From COE1 sp949066965 (GTDB taxonomy: Bacteria > Bacillota > Clostridia > Lachnospirales > Lachnospiraceae), in contig CARTDA010000010.1 of the NCBI GenBank assembly GCA_949066965.1, forward strand, positions 1 to 64,000: DNA of 64,000 nucleotides. The letters are read 5' to 3'. The notes beneath the pieces were generated by a model. It did not search any database. It saw only the letters and a program-made list of their open reading frames with translations, and was not told the DNA's origin. The translations under genes and the position numbers were made by a program. Within the stretch, counting starts at the first letter, position 1. Every line of letters starts with the position of its first letter. Below, in pieces: positions 1 through 8,814 of this stretch.

Positions 1-66
1 AATAAAAAGATGGGTTTGTATTTGTATTTTTATAAAAAGTTGTAAACTGGTGTATGGTAAAATAAT

Positions 67-190
67 TATAATAAACGACAAAAATATTTGCCGTTTATTA
101 TAATTGATGCACACGACCGCATAAGGAATTTAGCCGCTTTGCGGCATGCGGTCAGCGCAAGTAAAAGCAAATATAATTTGCGTTTACTAT
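67..190 (+). repeat. Three-hairpin intergenic repeat, copy A
   Basis: Three consecutive hairpins are visible. Hairpin 1 (67-102) has arms TATAATAAACG and CGTTTATTATA. The core (about 103-159) pairs GACCGCAT with ATGCGGTC, carries the one-sided bulge AAGGAATTTA, and ends in the inner stem GCCGC-ttt-GCGGC. Hairpin 3 (160-188) pairs AGTAAA with TTTACT. A near-identical arrangement lies inverted at 59771-59888. The element ends just before the ribosome binding site of the debranching enzyme gene, so it is probably in its leader. An ATG inside it (146) is in frame with that gene but has no good binding site. Confidence 0.85.
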
Positions 191-211
191 AAAAAAACAA
201 GGAGGAATGTT

Positions 212-2161
212 ATGCGGTTTGAATTTGATAAAAAAGACTGGGATTCATTGCAGGAGGGTGAAAAAAACTGTTTTCTGCTCACAAACGGACTGGGCGGTTA
301 CAGCAGCCTGTCCATTATAGGGGCAGCGGCGAGAGGGGATCATGCACTTTTCATGTCGGCAAAAAGAGCGCCGAATGTCAGAATGCATCTTGTCACGAAC
401 ATCTTTGAAAAGCTAATCATTGATGATGCGGAACACATACTGACTTCCCAGCGCATGAAGGACGGAAATGATTATACGGGATATCAGTATCTTGAGAAAT
501 TTGTCTATGATGATTTTGATGACACTGCGCCTGTATGGACATTTCAGGCTGACGGCGTGACAATTGTTAAGAGAATTGTCACAGCACATGATGAAAATGT
601 GACAGCGTTGAAATATGAAATAAATAATCCCGCAGGGAAAAAGGTTACGTTGGAGCTGACCCCCCTGCTGCGTCTCACATCCAAGAAGGAAATCTTTGAT
701 GCTTCCCAAAATCTGCCACGGTTTGATGAGATGGAGCTGCTCCGTGTTACGACAAATGCAGAGCTGTCTATGCATGAGCCTGCATTGTTTGGCGAGATGT
801 ACTTTTCGCAGGATGAGCGTGACGGACGCGAAGAATACGGAAATGTCTTTATCAATCATAGAATCAAGGCACAAATACCGGATAAAAGTGACATATATGT
901 CATTTTTGGCACGGAATCCAGTGCGGAATCAGATGCGGCAAAAATATTTGACAGACTGGTGCAGGCGCGTAGGGGACGCAGGGAACAGCTGGTGAATCAG
1001 GCGGGGCTGTCATCAGCACTCGGGAAACAGCTGTTGCTGAGCGCGGATGCCTATGTGGTAAAACGTGATTCGACAAACGGTAAGAGTATTATTGCGGGAT
1101 ATCCGTTTTTTGAGGACTGGGGACGTGATACCATGATAGCGCTTGCTGGAGCTACGATGGTGACAGGGCGGTTTGCGGAATGCAAAAGCATTCTCAGGAC
1201 ATTTGCAAGGTATGTGAAAAACGGACTTCTGCCGAACCTGTTTCCGGAGGGGGGCGAAAATCCCATGTACAATTCTGCGGATGCCCCGCTGCTTTTTGTC
1301 AATTCGGTATATGAATACATGGAATATGCAGGGGACGATGCATTTAAGGATGAAATCCTTCCGGTGCTGAAACAGATTATGGACGCATATCAGAACGGTA
1401 CGGATTACCATATCAAGATGGACAGTGACGGTTTAATTATGGCAGGAGGCGGCCTGGAACAGCTTACATGGATGGATGTGCGCGTGGGTGATTTCCTGCC
1501 GACCCCGAGACATGGCAAGCCGGTCGAAATTAATGCATACTGGTACAGCGCGCTGATGGTGATGTATAAGCTGACACAGGACAAGGCATACCAGGAGCTG
1601 GCGGATAAAGTAAAGGATTCGTTTCAGAAAAAATTCTGGAATGAGAGCGCACAGTGCCTGAAGGATGTCATATCAGGCGGAAAGGATGAGAACCAGATAC
1701 GGTGCAATCAGATTTGGGCGCTGACAATGCCGTTTACCATGCTGCCTGCTGACAAGGAAGCGCTTGTTATCAGAAAAGTCAAGAACGAGCTGTATACGAC
1801 AGTCGGACTGCGCACGCTTGCAAAAGCCGACCCTGAGTTCCACTGCATTTATATCGGAGCGATGGAGGAGCGCGACAGGGCTTATCATCAGGGAACGGTC
1901 TGGGCATTTCCGCTGGGCGGCTATTACAGGGCATGTATCCGGTATGCCCAAAGGTGTAATGACGCGGCAGAGAAGGAACGCCTTCAAACTGAATTAAAGT
2001 CAGGCTTTGAAGCCCTTGGCACATGGCTCAGGGAAGGTTGCGTGGCACAGATAGCAGAAATTTATGACGGTGATGTGCCTACGGTATCAAGGGGATGCTT
2101 TGCACAGGCATGGAGCGTCGCGGAACTGCTCAGGGCAGTGTATGATTATGAAAAAATGTAA
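212..2161 (+). CDS. Glycogen debranching enzyme, GDE/amylo-alpha-1,6-glucosidase family
   Basis: Predicted to hydrolyse alpha-1,6 branch points of glycogen or maltodextrin stubs in the cytoplasm. The 649-residue protein has the GDE N-terminal beta domain followed by an (alpha/alpha)6 barrel. The family hallmarks are intact: EDWGRDTMIALAG near residue 305, NSADAPLLF, TWMDVRVGDFLPTPRHGKPV, and YHQGTVW near the end. The start at 212 is chosen because GGAGG lies at 201-205; the in-frame ATG at 146 falls inside a repeat element. There is no signal peptide. The gene stands alone, 186 bp ahead of a pectin gene cluster. Because the second debranching-like protein in this window (14414-16387) lacks catalytic residues, this one is the likelier active debranching enzyme. 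Confidence 0.9.
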   Translation: MRFEFDKKDWDSLQEGEKNCFLLTNGLGGYSSLSIIGAAARGDHALFMSAKRAPNVRMHLVTNIFEKLIIDDAEHILTSQRMKDGNDYTGYQYLEKFVYDDFDDTAPVWTFQADGVTIVKRIVTAHDENVTALKYEINNPAGKKVTLELTPLLRLTSKKEIFDASQNLPRFDEMELLRVTTNAELSMHEPALFGEMYFSQDERDGREEYGNVFINHRIKAQIPDKSDIYVIFGTESSAESDAAKIFDRLVQARRGRREQLVNQAGLSSALGKQLLLSADAYVVKRDSTNGKSIIAGYPFFEDWGRDTMIALAGATMVTGRFAECKSILRTFARYVKNGLLPNLFPEGGENPMYNSADAPLLFVNSVYEYMEYAGDDAFKDEILPVLKQIMDAYQNGTDYHIKMDSDGLIMAGGGLEQLTWMDVRVGDFLPTPRHGKPVEINAYWYSALMVMYKLTQDKAYQELADKVKDSFQKKFWNESAQCLKDVISGGKDENQIRCNQIWALTMPFTMLPADKEALVIRKVKNELYTTVGLRTLAKADPEFHCIYIGAMEERDRAYHQGTVWAFPLGGYYRACIRYAQRCNDAAEKERLQTELKSGFEALGTWLREGCVAQIAEIYDGDVPTVSRGCFAQAWSVAELLRAVYDYEKM

Positions 2162-2189
2162 CGTTTACAAGTGAAAATCCAGAAAATAA

Positions 2190-2203
2190 TGTAAGAGCTT
2201 ACA
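2190..2203. promoter_or_regulatory. Short palindrome before the pectin cluster
   Basis: TGTAAG-AG-CTTACA forms a 14-bp near-perfect palindrome just after the debranching gene. A TATAAT box follows at 2262-2267 but without a good -35. The palindrome could be an operator for the pectin genes or part of transcript-end structure; nothing in the window identifies a cognate regulator. Confidence 0.3.
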
Positions 2204-2280
2204 CTTTCCTATAGATATTTTTGGTTATTTATGTTATTTTAGTTATATGGTACTATTAATTTATAATCAATATCCTGATG

Positions 2281-2327
2281 TGGCATACGGCGGTAAAAAT
2301 CTTTTCCGCCCGGTTGGAGTCATGCCG
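2281..2327 (+). promoter_or_regulatory. Structured leader ahead of GH28 gene
   Basis: Nested complementarity is visible: GGCAT (2282-2286) with ATGCC (2322-2326), enclosing GGCGG (2289-2293) with CCGCC (2306-2310). It ends about 20 bases before the start codon, close to the ribosome binding site. It may be a leader hairpin; its function is unknown. Confidence 0.35.
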
Positions 2328-2347
2328 CTGTCAGAATGGAGGGCGTA

Positions 2348-3901
2348 ATGAAATTTGAGGTCATTTATAAAACTGCCACAAGCTTTGTGGTTGAAATCAA
2401 GGAAAACGGTTATTTTTCTTCGGAACAGGAGCATGAAATTTATGTGAATGGGAGCCTTGCGGAGAGAAGTGACAGGAATGTTGCGACGGTGTTCGGACTG
2501 GAACCTGCAACGACATATGATGTGAAAATAAAGTGCGGATCGGATGAATCTGAGTGTTTCAAAGTCACTACGGAAGAGGAGTATGTTACTTTAAGCGTAA
2601 AAGATTTTGGCGCAAAAGGAGATGGTGAGACAGATGACACACACTTTATACAGTGTGCCATCAATGCGTGTCCAAAAGGGGGCAGGGTCTATATTCCGGC
2701 TGGCGTGTACAAAATTTATCCCTTGTTTTTAAAGAGCGACCTGGTGCTTGAAATCGGAAAGGACGCGACGCTTTCCGCGTTTACGGACAGGACAAGGTTC
2801 CCGATTCTTCCCGGAAAAATTGCGTGCGTTGACAAGGAAAAGGAATACTTGCTTGGCACATGGGAGGGTGACCCGCTTGACATGTTCGCAGGAATCATCA
2901 CAGGAATTAACGTCGAGAACATCGTAATTACCGGGCAGGGGACGATAGACGGCTGTGCGAGCAGGGAAAACTGGTGGGACAATCCCAAGGTAAAACGCAT
3001 TGCATGGCGTCCGCGCATGATTTTCCTGAACCATTGCAAGAATGTCGTCCTGCATGGCATTACGGTTAAGAACAGTCCCTCATGGAATATCCATCCGTAT
3101 TTCTCGGAAAACCTGAAGTTTATCGGTATTTCCGTACTTGGACCCAAGGATTCACCCAATACGGATGGGCTTGACCCTGAATCCTGCAAAAATGTGGATA
3201 TTATCGGGGTTTATTTCTCCGTAGGGGATGACTGCATTGCCATTAAATCAGGCAAGATTTATATGGGATCAAAATATAAGACACCGTCTGAAAACCTCAC
3301 AATCCGGCAGTGCTGTATGCGGGACGGGCATGGCTCCATCACAATCGGAAGCGAGATGGCGGGCGGCGTGAAAAACCTGAATGTTGAGAACTGCCTGTTT
3401 CTCCACACGGACCGCGGACTCCGCATTAAGACCAGGCGCGGACGCGGCAAGGATGCCATTGTGACTGGCATCAGGTTTGAAAATATCATCATGGATCATG
3501 TGATGACCCCGGTTGTCATGAATTCGTTTTATTTCTGCGATGCGGATGGGCATTCCGACTATGTGCAGTCAAAGGAACTGTACCCGGTGGATGAGCGAAC
3601 GCCGTATTTGGGGGATTTCCTGTTTAAAAACCTCAAGGCGACAAACTGCCATGCGTCTGCGTCCTATATGTACGGACTGCCAGAGCAGAAGATTCATCAT
3701 GTGACTTTTGAAAATGCGGAATTTTCTTTTGCGGAAAATCCGACGGCAGGCGTTCCTGCGATGATGGACGGAGTGGATAAGCAGACAAATACTGGTATTT
3801 TTGCCAAAAATATTGAGACGTTTGAACTAAAAAACGTCACGGTTTCAGGGCAGGATGGCGAACCTGTCATCTGTGACGGAATCGACCATTATACCATATG
3901 A
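2348..3901 (+). CDS. Polygalacturonase, glycoside hydrolase family 28
   Basis: Predicted to hydrolyse galacturonan, probably as an exo-acting or oligogalacturonide enzyme. The 517-residue protein starts with a fibronectin-III-like domain (about 1-78) and continues as a right-handed parallel beta-helix. GH28 signature residues are all present: NTD at 271-273, GDD at 293-295, GHG at 327-329 and RIK at 359-361. The start at 2348 is preferred over the in-frame ATG at 2336 because GGAGGG lies 5 bases before it. There is no signal peptide, so the enzyme should be cytoplasmic, unlike typical secreted pectinases. It heads a run of four pectin genes with short spacers (28, 58 and 12 bp), which implies one operon. 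Confidence 0.92.
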   Translation: MKFEVIYKTATSFVVEIKENGYFSSEQEHEIYVNGSLAERSDRNVATVFGLEPATTYDVKIKCGSDESECFKVTTEEEYVTLSVKDFGAKGDGETDDTHFIQCAINACPKGGRVYIPAGVYKIYPLFLKSDLVLEIGKDATLSAFTDRTRFPILPGKIACVDKEKEYLLGTWEGDPLDMFAGIITGINVENIVITGQGTIDGCASRENWWDNPKVKRIAWRPRMIFLNHCKNVVLHGITVKNSPSWNIHPYFSENLKFIGISVLGPKDSPNTDGLDPESCKNVDIIGVYFSVGDDCIAIKSGKIYMGSKYKTPSENLTIRQCCMRDGHGSITIGSEMAGGVKNLNVENCLFLHTDRGLRIKTRRGRGKDAIVTGIRFENIIMDHVMTPVVMNSFYFCDADGHSDYVQSKELYPVDERTPYLGDFLFKNLKATNCHASASYMYGLPEQKIHHVTFENAEFSFAENPTAGVPAMMDGVDKQTNTGIFAKNIETFELKNVTVSGQDGEPVICDGIDHYTI

Positions 3902-3929
3902 TTGAAAAAGCGAAAGGGAGTGTCTGTCT

Positions 3930-5063
3930 ATGGCAATTGAAATCGTAGAAAAATATGTAAATGAACTGATTGACAGGAGCACAATGGATGAACCTGTGTG
4001 GAACATCGAAAAGATAAGGGCAGGAAAAAAGGCTTCGTGGGATTATATTGACGGATGTATGATTATGGCGCTTCTGGAGCTCTATAAGGTTACGGACAAT
4101 AAGAAATATTTCGATTTTGCGGAAAAATACATTGACCACCGGATTCAGGAGGACGGCACAATTATCGGATACAACAAGGATGAACTCAATCTGGACAATA
4201 TCAATGAGGGAAAAAATTTATTTACATTGTACGATTTGACCGGAAAGGAAAAATACGCAAAGGCAACGGCAAATATCTATCAGCAGATACTTGAGATGCC
4301 GCGTACAAAGGAGGGAAACTTCTGGCACAAGAAGATTTATCCACATCAGGTATGGCTTGACGGCCTGTATATGGCGCAGCCGTATTACCTGGAATACGAA
4401 AACCGCTTTCATGACAGGAAAAATTACAAGGATATTTTCACGCAGTTTTTTAATGTCGAGAAAAACCAGAAGGATCCTGTAACAGGACTTTATTATCATG
4501 CGTATGATTCGGAGAGGCAGATGTTCTGGGCTGACAAGGAGACCGGGCTTTCGCAGAATTTCTGGCTGAGGGCGCTCGGATGGTTTTCCATGGCGCTTTT
4601 GGACACCCTGACACTGGCAGACCCTGAATATCCGGATTACAGCCATCTGCTTGCCATGTACAGGGAACTGATAGACTCCATGCTGAAATTCCAGTCTCCG
4701 GAGGGAATGTGGTATCAGGTGCCGAACTACCCTGACAGGGAGAAGAATTATCTTGAGACAAGCGGAAGCTCAATAATGGCATACTGCCTGATGAAAGGCG
4801 CCCGTCTGGGATATCTTCCGGAGGAATACAGCGAGTATGGCGTAAAGGCCTTCGACGGAATCTGCGACAAGTATTTATCGACAGTAGAAGGCGAAATGAG
4901 TCTTGGCGGCATCTGCCTGGTGGCTGGGCTGGGGCCTGCCGATAATCCCAGACGCAACGGAACATATGAGTATTATATGTCAGAACCGGTCGTAAAAGAT
5001 GACGCAAAAGGAACCGCGCCATTTTTGCTGGCGTATGCAGAAATGCTGAGACGTGATTCTTAG
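3930..5063 (+). CDS. Unsaturated rhamnogalacturonyl/galacturonyl hydrolase, GH105
   Basis: Predicted to release the 4,5-unsaturated uronic acid from the non-reducing end of oligosaccharides left by pectate or rhamnogalacturonan lyases. The 377-residue length and the (alpha/alpha)6-barrel pattern match the YteR/RhiN family. Asp89 (in DNINEG) and Asp144 (in VWLDGLYM) sit almost exactly where the catalytic and binding aspartates of YteR (88 and 143) do. The ALGWFSMALLD motif is also typical. No signal peptide is seen, consistent with its known cytoplasmic role. It follows the GH28 gene by 28 bp with an AAAGGGAG binding site. Which unsaturated substrate is preferred cannot be read from the sequence. 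Confidence 0.92.
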   Translation: MAIEIVEKYVNELIDRSTMDEPVWNIEKIRAGKKASWDYIDGCMIMALLELYKVTDNKKYFDFAEKYIDHRIQEDGTIIGYNKDELNLDNINEGKNLFTLYDLTGKEKYAKATANIYQQILEMPRTKEGNFWHKKIYPHQVWLDGLYMAQPYYLEYENRFHDRKNYKDIFTQFFNVEKNQKDPVTGLYYHAYDSERQMFWADKETGLSQNFWLRALGWFSMALLDTLTLADPEYPDYSHLLAMYRELIDSMLKFQSPEGMWYQVPNYPDREKNYLETSGSSIMAYCLMKGARLGYLPEEYSEYGVKAFDGICDKYLSTVEGEMSLGGICLVAGLGPADNPRRNGTYEYYMSEPVVKDDAKGTAPFLLAYAEMLRRDS

Positions 5064-5079
5064 CATATTGAAAAAGGGC

Positions 5080-5105
5080 GTTACTGAAACGGATTGAACA
5101 GTAAC
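5080..5105 (+). repeat. Solo GTTACTG/CAGTAAC palindrome module
   Basis: GTTACTG and CAGTAAC enclose a 12-base loop, aaacggattgaa. The same 26-base unit closes the larger elements at 39506-39597 and 61399-61531 (gaacggag-type loop). Here it sits alone between the GH105 and pectinesterase genes, just before the latter's binding site. Confidence 0.65.
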
Positions 5106-5121
5106 AGAAAGGCAGCTGACG

Positions 5122-6078
5122 ATGGAAAGAAAAGAACTGTATGTTGATGCAGACCAGGGGCAGGGGTTTGCCAAAATAAGCGAAGCGCTTGAAGCAGCCG
5201 GGCAGTTTAAGGATATGGAGGTTGTCATACATATTGCGCCGGGTACTTACAGGGAGCGCCTTGAGATCAGACAAAATCATATTTCCTTTATCGGAACGGA
5301 TGCGAAGCAGACAAAAATAACCTACTCGGATGGGGCATTGGACATCATGCCGGAGGGCGACAAGCGTGGAACATTCCGGACACAGAGTGTCTTTATTGAT
5401 GCGGATTATTTTTATGCCAGGCACATTTCTTTTTGTAATGAGGCGGGGCAGGGAAATAAGGCAGGGCAGGCGCTTGCGGTCTATGCGGACGGCGACCACC
5501 TGATTTTTGAGAACTGCCGTTTTGACGGTCATCAGGATACGCTTTTTACGGCGCCGCTGCCCAGGCAGGAAAAGCAGGCAGGCGGGTTTAAAGGGCCAAA
5601 GGAGTTTGCGCCAAGGCGTGTAGGCAGGCACTTGTACAAGGACTGTTACATCGCGGGTAATATCGATTTTATATTTGGCAGCGCCATTGCTTATTTTGAA
5701 AACTGCGAATTGTTTATGAAAAAGAGAACGAGTGAAGTAAGTGGATATGTGACAGCCCCCTCAACGTATGAGGGACAAAAATACGGCTATGTGTTTGACC
5801 ACTGTCGTTTTACAAGCGACTGTCCCGATGGGAGCGCTTACCTTGGAAGACCTTGGAGAAAGTATGCGAAATGTGTCATTATTCATTCCGAGCTTGGTGC
5901 ACATATCCGCAAAGAAGGCTGGCACGACTGGGATAATAAGGAAGCATGGGACACCATGTTTTTTGCAGAGTATGACAATTATGGCGCCGGCGCCGGAAAT
6001 GAGCGCGCCCCTTTTGTGAAGATGCTTGGCGAGGAGGAAGCCGCATCATACACACGTGAAAATGTCATTGGATTTTAG
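5122..6078 (+). CDS. Pectin methylesterase, carbohydrate esterase family 8
   Basis: Removes methyl esters from galacturonan, which makes the chain accessible to GH28 hydrolysis. The 318-residue beta-helix protein has all CE8 signature residues: Gln116 in GQAL, Asp139 in GHQDTLF, Asp182 in DFIFG and Arg243 in LGRPW. The protein starts directly with the catalytic fold (ELYVDADQGQGFAKI) and has no signal peptide, which is unusual because most pectinesterases are exported. With the equally leaderless GH28 and GH105 neighbours, it suggests that methylated oligogalacturonides are imported and then trimmed inside the cell. Confidence 0.93.
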   Translation: MERKELYVDADQGQGFAKISEALEAAGQFKDMEVVIHIAPGTYRERLEIRQNHISFIGTDAKQTKITYSDGALDIMPEGDKRGTFRTQSVFIDADYFYARHISFCNEAGQGNKAGQALAVYADGDHLIFENCRFDGHQDTLFTAPLPRQEKQAGGFKGPKEFAPRRVGRHLYKDCYIAGNIDFIFGSAIAYFENCELFMKKRTSEVSGYVTAPSTYEGQKYGYVFDHCRFTSDCPDGSAYLGRPWRKYAKCVIIHSELGAHIRKEGWHDWDNKEAWDTMFFAEYDNYGAGAGNERAPFVKMLGEEEAASYTRENVIGF

Positions 6079-6090
6079 GAGGGCAGATAT

Positions 6091-6927
6091 ATGCAGTTTG
6101 GTATTCGGTTACATGATGCGGTGCAGGCGCCGATAGAAGAGCGCCTGAAAATAGTAAAGGAGCAGGGATTTGCATGTGCACACGTAGCGCTTTCCAAAGT
6201 AATCAGTGAAAATTCAGTAGCGCCGTCTGCACTTACGCCCGGATATGCCATGTATTTAAGAAGGCTGTTTGACAAGAACGGTCTGGACTGTGCAGTACTT
6301 GGCTGTTATCTGAACCTTGCCAATCCTGACCCTGCACAGTTAAGGCAGATTCAGGATAAATACATGGCAAATATCCGTTTTGCGGCACATCTCGGGGCGG
6401 GGGTAGTCGGCACGGAAACCGGTGCACCAAACACTGCCTATCAATTCGAGGAATCCTGCTGGAACGAGGAGTCATTACAGACGTTTATTAAAAATCTCCG
6501 CCCTGTTGTAAAATACGCGGAGCAGATGGGCGTGCTTATGGCAATAGAGCCGGTGGTGCGGCATATTGTGTGCAATCCCGTTCGCGCAAGGCGTGTGCTG
6601 GATGAGATTGACTCGCCCAACCTGAGGATTATTTTAGACCCCGTGAATCTGCTGGAAACATATAACTATGAGAAGCAGGATGAAATCCTGGACGAAGCGG
6701 TCGAGCTGCTGGGCAGAGATGTGGCAGTGCTTCATGTAAAGGATTTTATCATAGAAAACGGAAAGCTGGTGTCAGTGCCTGTCGGTCAGGGACAATGCCA
6801 TTGGGAGCGTGTGATACCCTATATGAAAAAGGAAAAACCGTTCATGCATGCCACGCTTGAGAACACAAAGCCTGACAATGCAGTGGCGGCACTAAGTTAT
6901 ATCCGGGAGCTGTATCAGAATTCATGA
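6091..6927 (+). CDS. Sugar phosphate isomerase/epimerase family protein
   Basis: A 278-residue TIM-barrel protein of the xylose-isomerase-like (AP endonuclease 2) superfamily. Metal-ligand type residues are at expected strand ends: Glu153 (AIEPVVRH), Asp183 (ILDPVN), His215 with Asp218 (LHVKDF), and Glu257 (TLENTK). The start follows GGAGGG with 12 bp of space after the pectinesterase gene. From context it may isomerise or epimerise a uronate-derived ketose (for example 5-keto-4-deoxyuronate or tagaturonate steps), but the superfamily is too broad to name the substrate. The cluster's end lacks an obvious terminator hairpin. Confidence 0.8.
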   Translation: MQFGIRLHDAVQAPIEERLKIVKEQGFACAHVALSKVISENSVAPSALTPGYAMYLRRLFDKNGLDCAVLGCYLNLANPDPAQLRQIQDKYMANIRFAAHLGAGVVGTETGAPNTAYQFEESCWNEESLQTFIKNLRPVVKYAEQMGVLMAIEPVVRHIVCNPVRARRVLDEIDSPNLRIILDPVNLLETYNYEKQDEILDEAVELLGRDVAVLHVKDFIIENGKLVSVPVGQGQCHWERVIPYMKKEKPFMHATLENTKPDNAVAALSYIRELYQNS

Positions 6928-6984
6928 CAGTAAAAAATCCTGCGTAACGTATCAATAAATAATATTGAATAATGTATTGAAATA

Positions 6985-7002
6985 TTGTTAAAATTATGTC
7001 AA
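6985..7002. promoter_or_regulatory. Possible Rex-like half site before hydrogenase
   Basis: TTGTTAA-AATT-ATGTCAA has one perfect half of the Rex consensus (TTGTTAAN4TTAACAA) and a degenerate second half (4 of 7). Rex senses NADH/NAD+ and often controls hydrogenases in Clostridia. The remaining gap sequence (6928-7062) is AT-rich without a clear sigma-A promoter. Confidence 0.25.
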
Positions 7003-7062
7003 AATAAAAACAGCAAGGCAGATTGTGAATAATTTTGCGAAACGTACGTAGGAGGCATAGGT

Positions 7063-8559
7063 ATGAGAGGTATAGAAACGCAGGTGCGCAAGACAAGGCG
7101 TGCTATTTTCAGGGAAGTGGCAAACATGGCATACAATTCCACCAATCTTGTGGATGACATGGAGGCGCTTCCTTATAAATTGGCAGATGCAGAAAATTCA
7201 CCATACTGGGACAATATTTACAGGGAGCGGGAAATTATCCGCGAACGCACCAGACTTGCCATGGGAATGTCATTGCGCCCGGAGGATGAACCGGTACAGG
7301 TCAGCCAGGGCGTGGAGGAGAGTAATATTGATGAAAAATATTATGAACCGCCCCTTATGCAGGTCATTGCGTCGGCGTGCAATGCATGCCCGGAAAACAG
7401 GTATGAGGTTACAGACAAATGTATGGGGTGCCTTGCGCATCCATGCAATGAAGTATGTCCGCGGGGCGCAATCACCATGAAGAATGGACGCTCTGTCATT
7501 GACCAGGAGAAATGTATCAAATGCGGAAAGTGTAAGACCGTGTGCCCTTATGATGCAATTTCACACCAGCAGAGACCATGTCTGGCGCACTGCGGTGTCA
7601 ATGCGATTCATTCGGACGGCCACGGCAGGGCGGTTATTGATGATGAAAAATGTGTCTCCTGCGGGCAGTGCATGGTAAGCTGTCCGTTTGGGGCGATTGC
7701 GGACAAATCGCAGATATTCCAGCTGATTCGCGCGATGCAGTCAGGCAGGAAAATCATTGCACAGGTAGCGCCGGCATTTGTGGGACAGTTTGGTCCCAAG
7801 GTAACGCCGGACATGCTCAAGACGGCTCTCAAGGAACTGGGATTCTTTGATGTGTACGAGACTGCAATCGGCGCGGACATGGGGGCAATGACGGAGGCAG
7901 AACATTATGTGAAGGAAGTGGCTACCGGGGAACTGCCGTTTCTCCTCACATCATGCTGTCCGTCGTGGTCCATGCTTGCCAAGAAATTTTTCCCGGAAAC
8001 CATCGACAAAATCAGCAATGCACTGACGCCGATGGTGGCGACGGCACGGGTCATCAAGGAGGAGCATCCCGATGCAAGCGTTGTGTTTATCGGGCCATGC
8101 GCGAGCAAAAAGCTTGAGGCAAGCCGCAGGACCGTCCGCTCTGACGTGGATTTTGTCATTACCTTTGAGGAACTGCTGGGAATGTTTGAGGCAAAAGGAA
8201 TCCTGCTTGACGAGATAGAAGCGCTTGATTCGATGAACGACGCGACAGCGGCAGGGCGCGGATACGGTGTGGCAGGCGGAGTTGCCAGCGCGATTGAGAG
8301 CTGTATTAAGGAATATTATCCCGATACGGAGATTCATATTGAACATGCCGAGAGCCTGTCCGAGTGCAAGAAGATACTGATGCTTGCAAAGGCAGGGAAG
8401 AAAAACGGCTGCCTAATTGAAGGGATGGCATGTCCGGGCGGCTGCGTGGCAGGCGCGGGCACGAATATTGCAATTCCGGCAGCAGCCAAGGAGTTATTAA
8501 CCTTCAAAAATTCCGCTGGGAAAAAGCTTCCAGCACACGAAATGCGACAGCCCGAATGA
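7063..8559 (+). CDS. [FeFe] hydrogenase, group B-like, with ferredoxin domains
   Basis: Predicted to make or consume H2 with ferredoxin-type electron transfer. The 498-residue protein has an N-terminal stretch of about 100 residues, cysteine motifs for [4Fe-4S] clusters between about 106 and 210 (for example CIKCGKCKTVCP and CVSCGQCMVSCP), and a C-terminal H-cluster domain. H-cluster loops are TSCCPSW (296-302), GPCASKK (344-350; GPC rather than the MPC of well-studied group A enzymes) and EGMACPGGC (453-461), so all four cluster cysteines are kept. A strong AGGAGG precedes the start. Maturases HydE/F/G are not in the window. The group B assignment is from these loop variants and from memory of the family. 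Confidence 0.85.
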   Translation: MRGIETQVRKTRRAIFREVANMAYNSTNLVDDMEALPYKLADAENSPYWDNIYREREIIRERTRLAMGMSLRPEDEPVQVSQGVEESNIDEKYYEPPLMQVIASACNACPENRYEVTDKCMGCLAHPCNEVCPRGAITMKNGRSVIDQEKCIKCGKCKTVCPYDAISHQQRPCLAHCGVNAIHSDGHGRAVIDDEKCVSCGQCMVSCPFGAIADKSQIFQLIRAMQSGRKIIAQVAPAFVGQFGPKVTPDMLKTALKELGFFDVYETAIGADMGAMTEAEHYVKEVATGELPFLLTSCCPSWSMLAKKFFPETIDKISNALTPMVATARVIKEEHPDASVVFIGPCASKKLEASRRTVRSDVDFVITFEELLGMFEAKGILLDEIEALDSMNDATAAGRGYGVAGGVASAIESCIKEYYPDTEIHIEHAESLSECKKILMLAKAGKKNGCLIEGMACPGGCVAGAGTNIAIPAAAKELLTFKNSAGKKLPAHEMRQPE

Positions 8560-8611
8560 CATAGGCTGCGTGTCATAATCAGTGGTTATGATGGAAAGTA
8601 GGTGACTGAAT

Positions 8612-8803
8612 ATGCCAAATGGTCTTGAGATTATGAAAGCTGCAATAGATGACTTCAAGAAGATACAGAAATATATGTTACTGGCAAAAAAAGAAAATGC
8701 CAATGAAACATACGCTGAATTGAAGGAAGAATATATTGCTTTGAAAGCGATACTGAATGTTGCAGGTGTCAATCTGTCGGAACTGGATAAAATAAAAGAA
8801 TAA
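8612..8803 (+). CDS. Small conserved-looking protein, unknown function
   Basis: A 63-residue, lysine- and glutamate-rich protein that looks fully helical, with heptad-like spacing (IDDFKKIQKYMLL, YAELKEEYIALKAIL) and no cysteines or membrane segment. The binding site AGTAGGTGA lies 9 bases before the ATG. It ends only 11 bp ahead of gltX, so the two are probably cotranscribed. I do not recognise a named family. The clean binding site, codon use like its neighbours and tight spacing argue for a real gene. Confidence 0.7.
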   Translation: MPNGLEIMKAAIDDFKKIQKYMLLAKKENANETYAELKEEYIALKAILNVAGVNLSELDKIKE

Positions 8804-8814
8804 GGAGTATAAAG

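Noticed and set aside
4450..5631. A 393-codon minus-strand open frame across the GH105 and pectinesterase genes
   Set aside because: It runs antisense to two genes with complete catalytic motifs, has no binding site and has an implausible composition rich in Arg, Pro, Ser and Cys.
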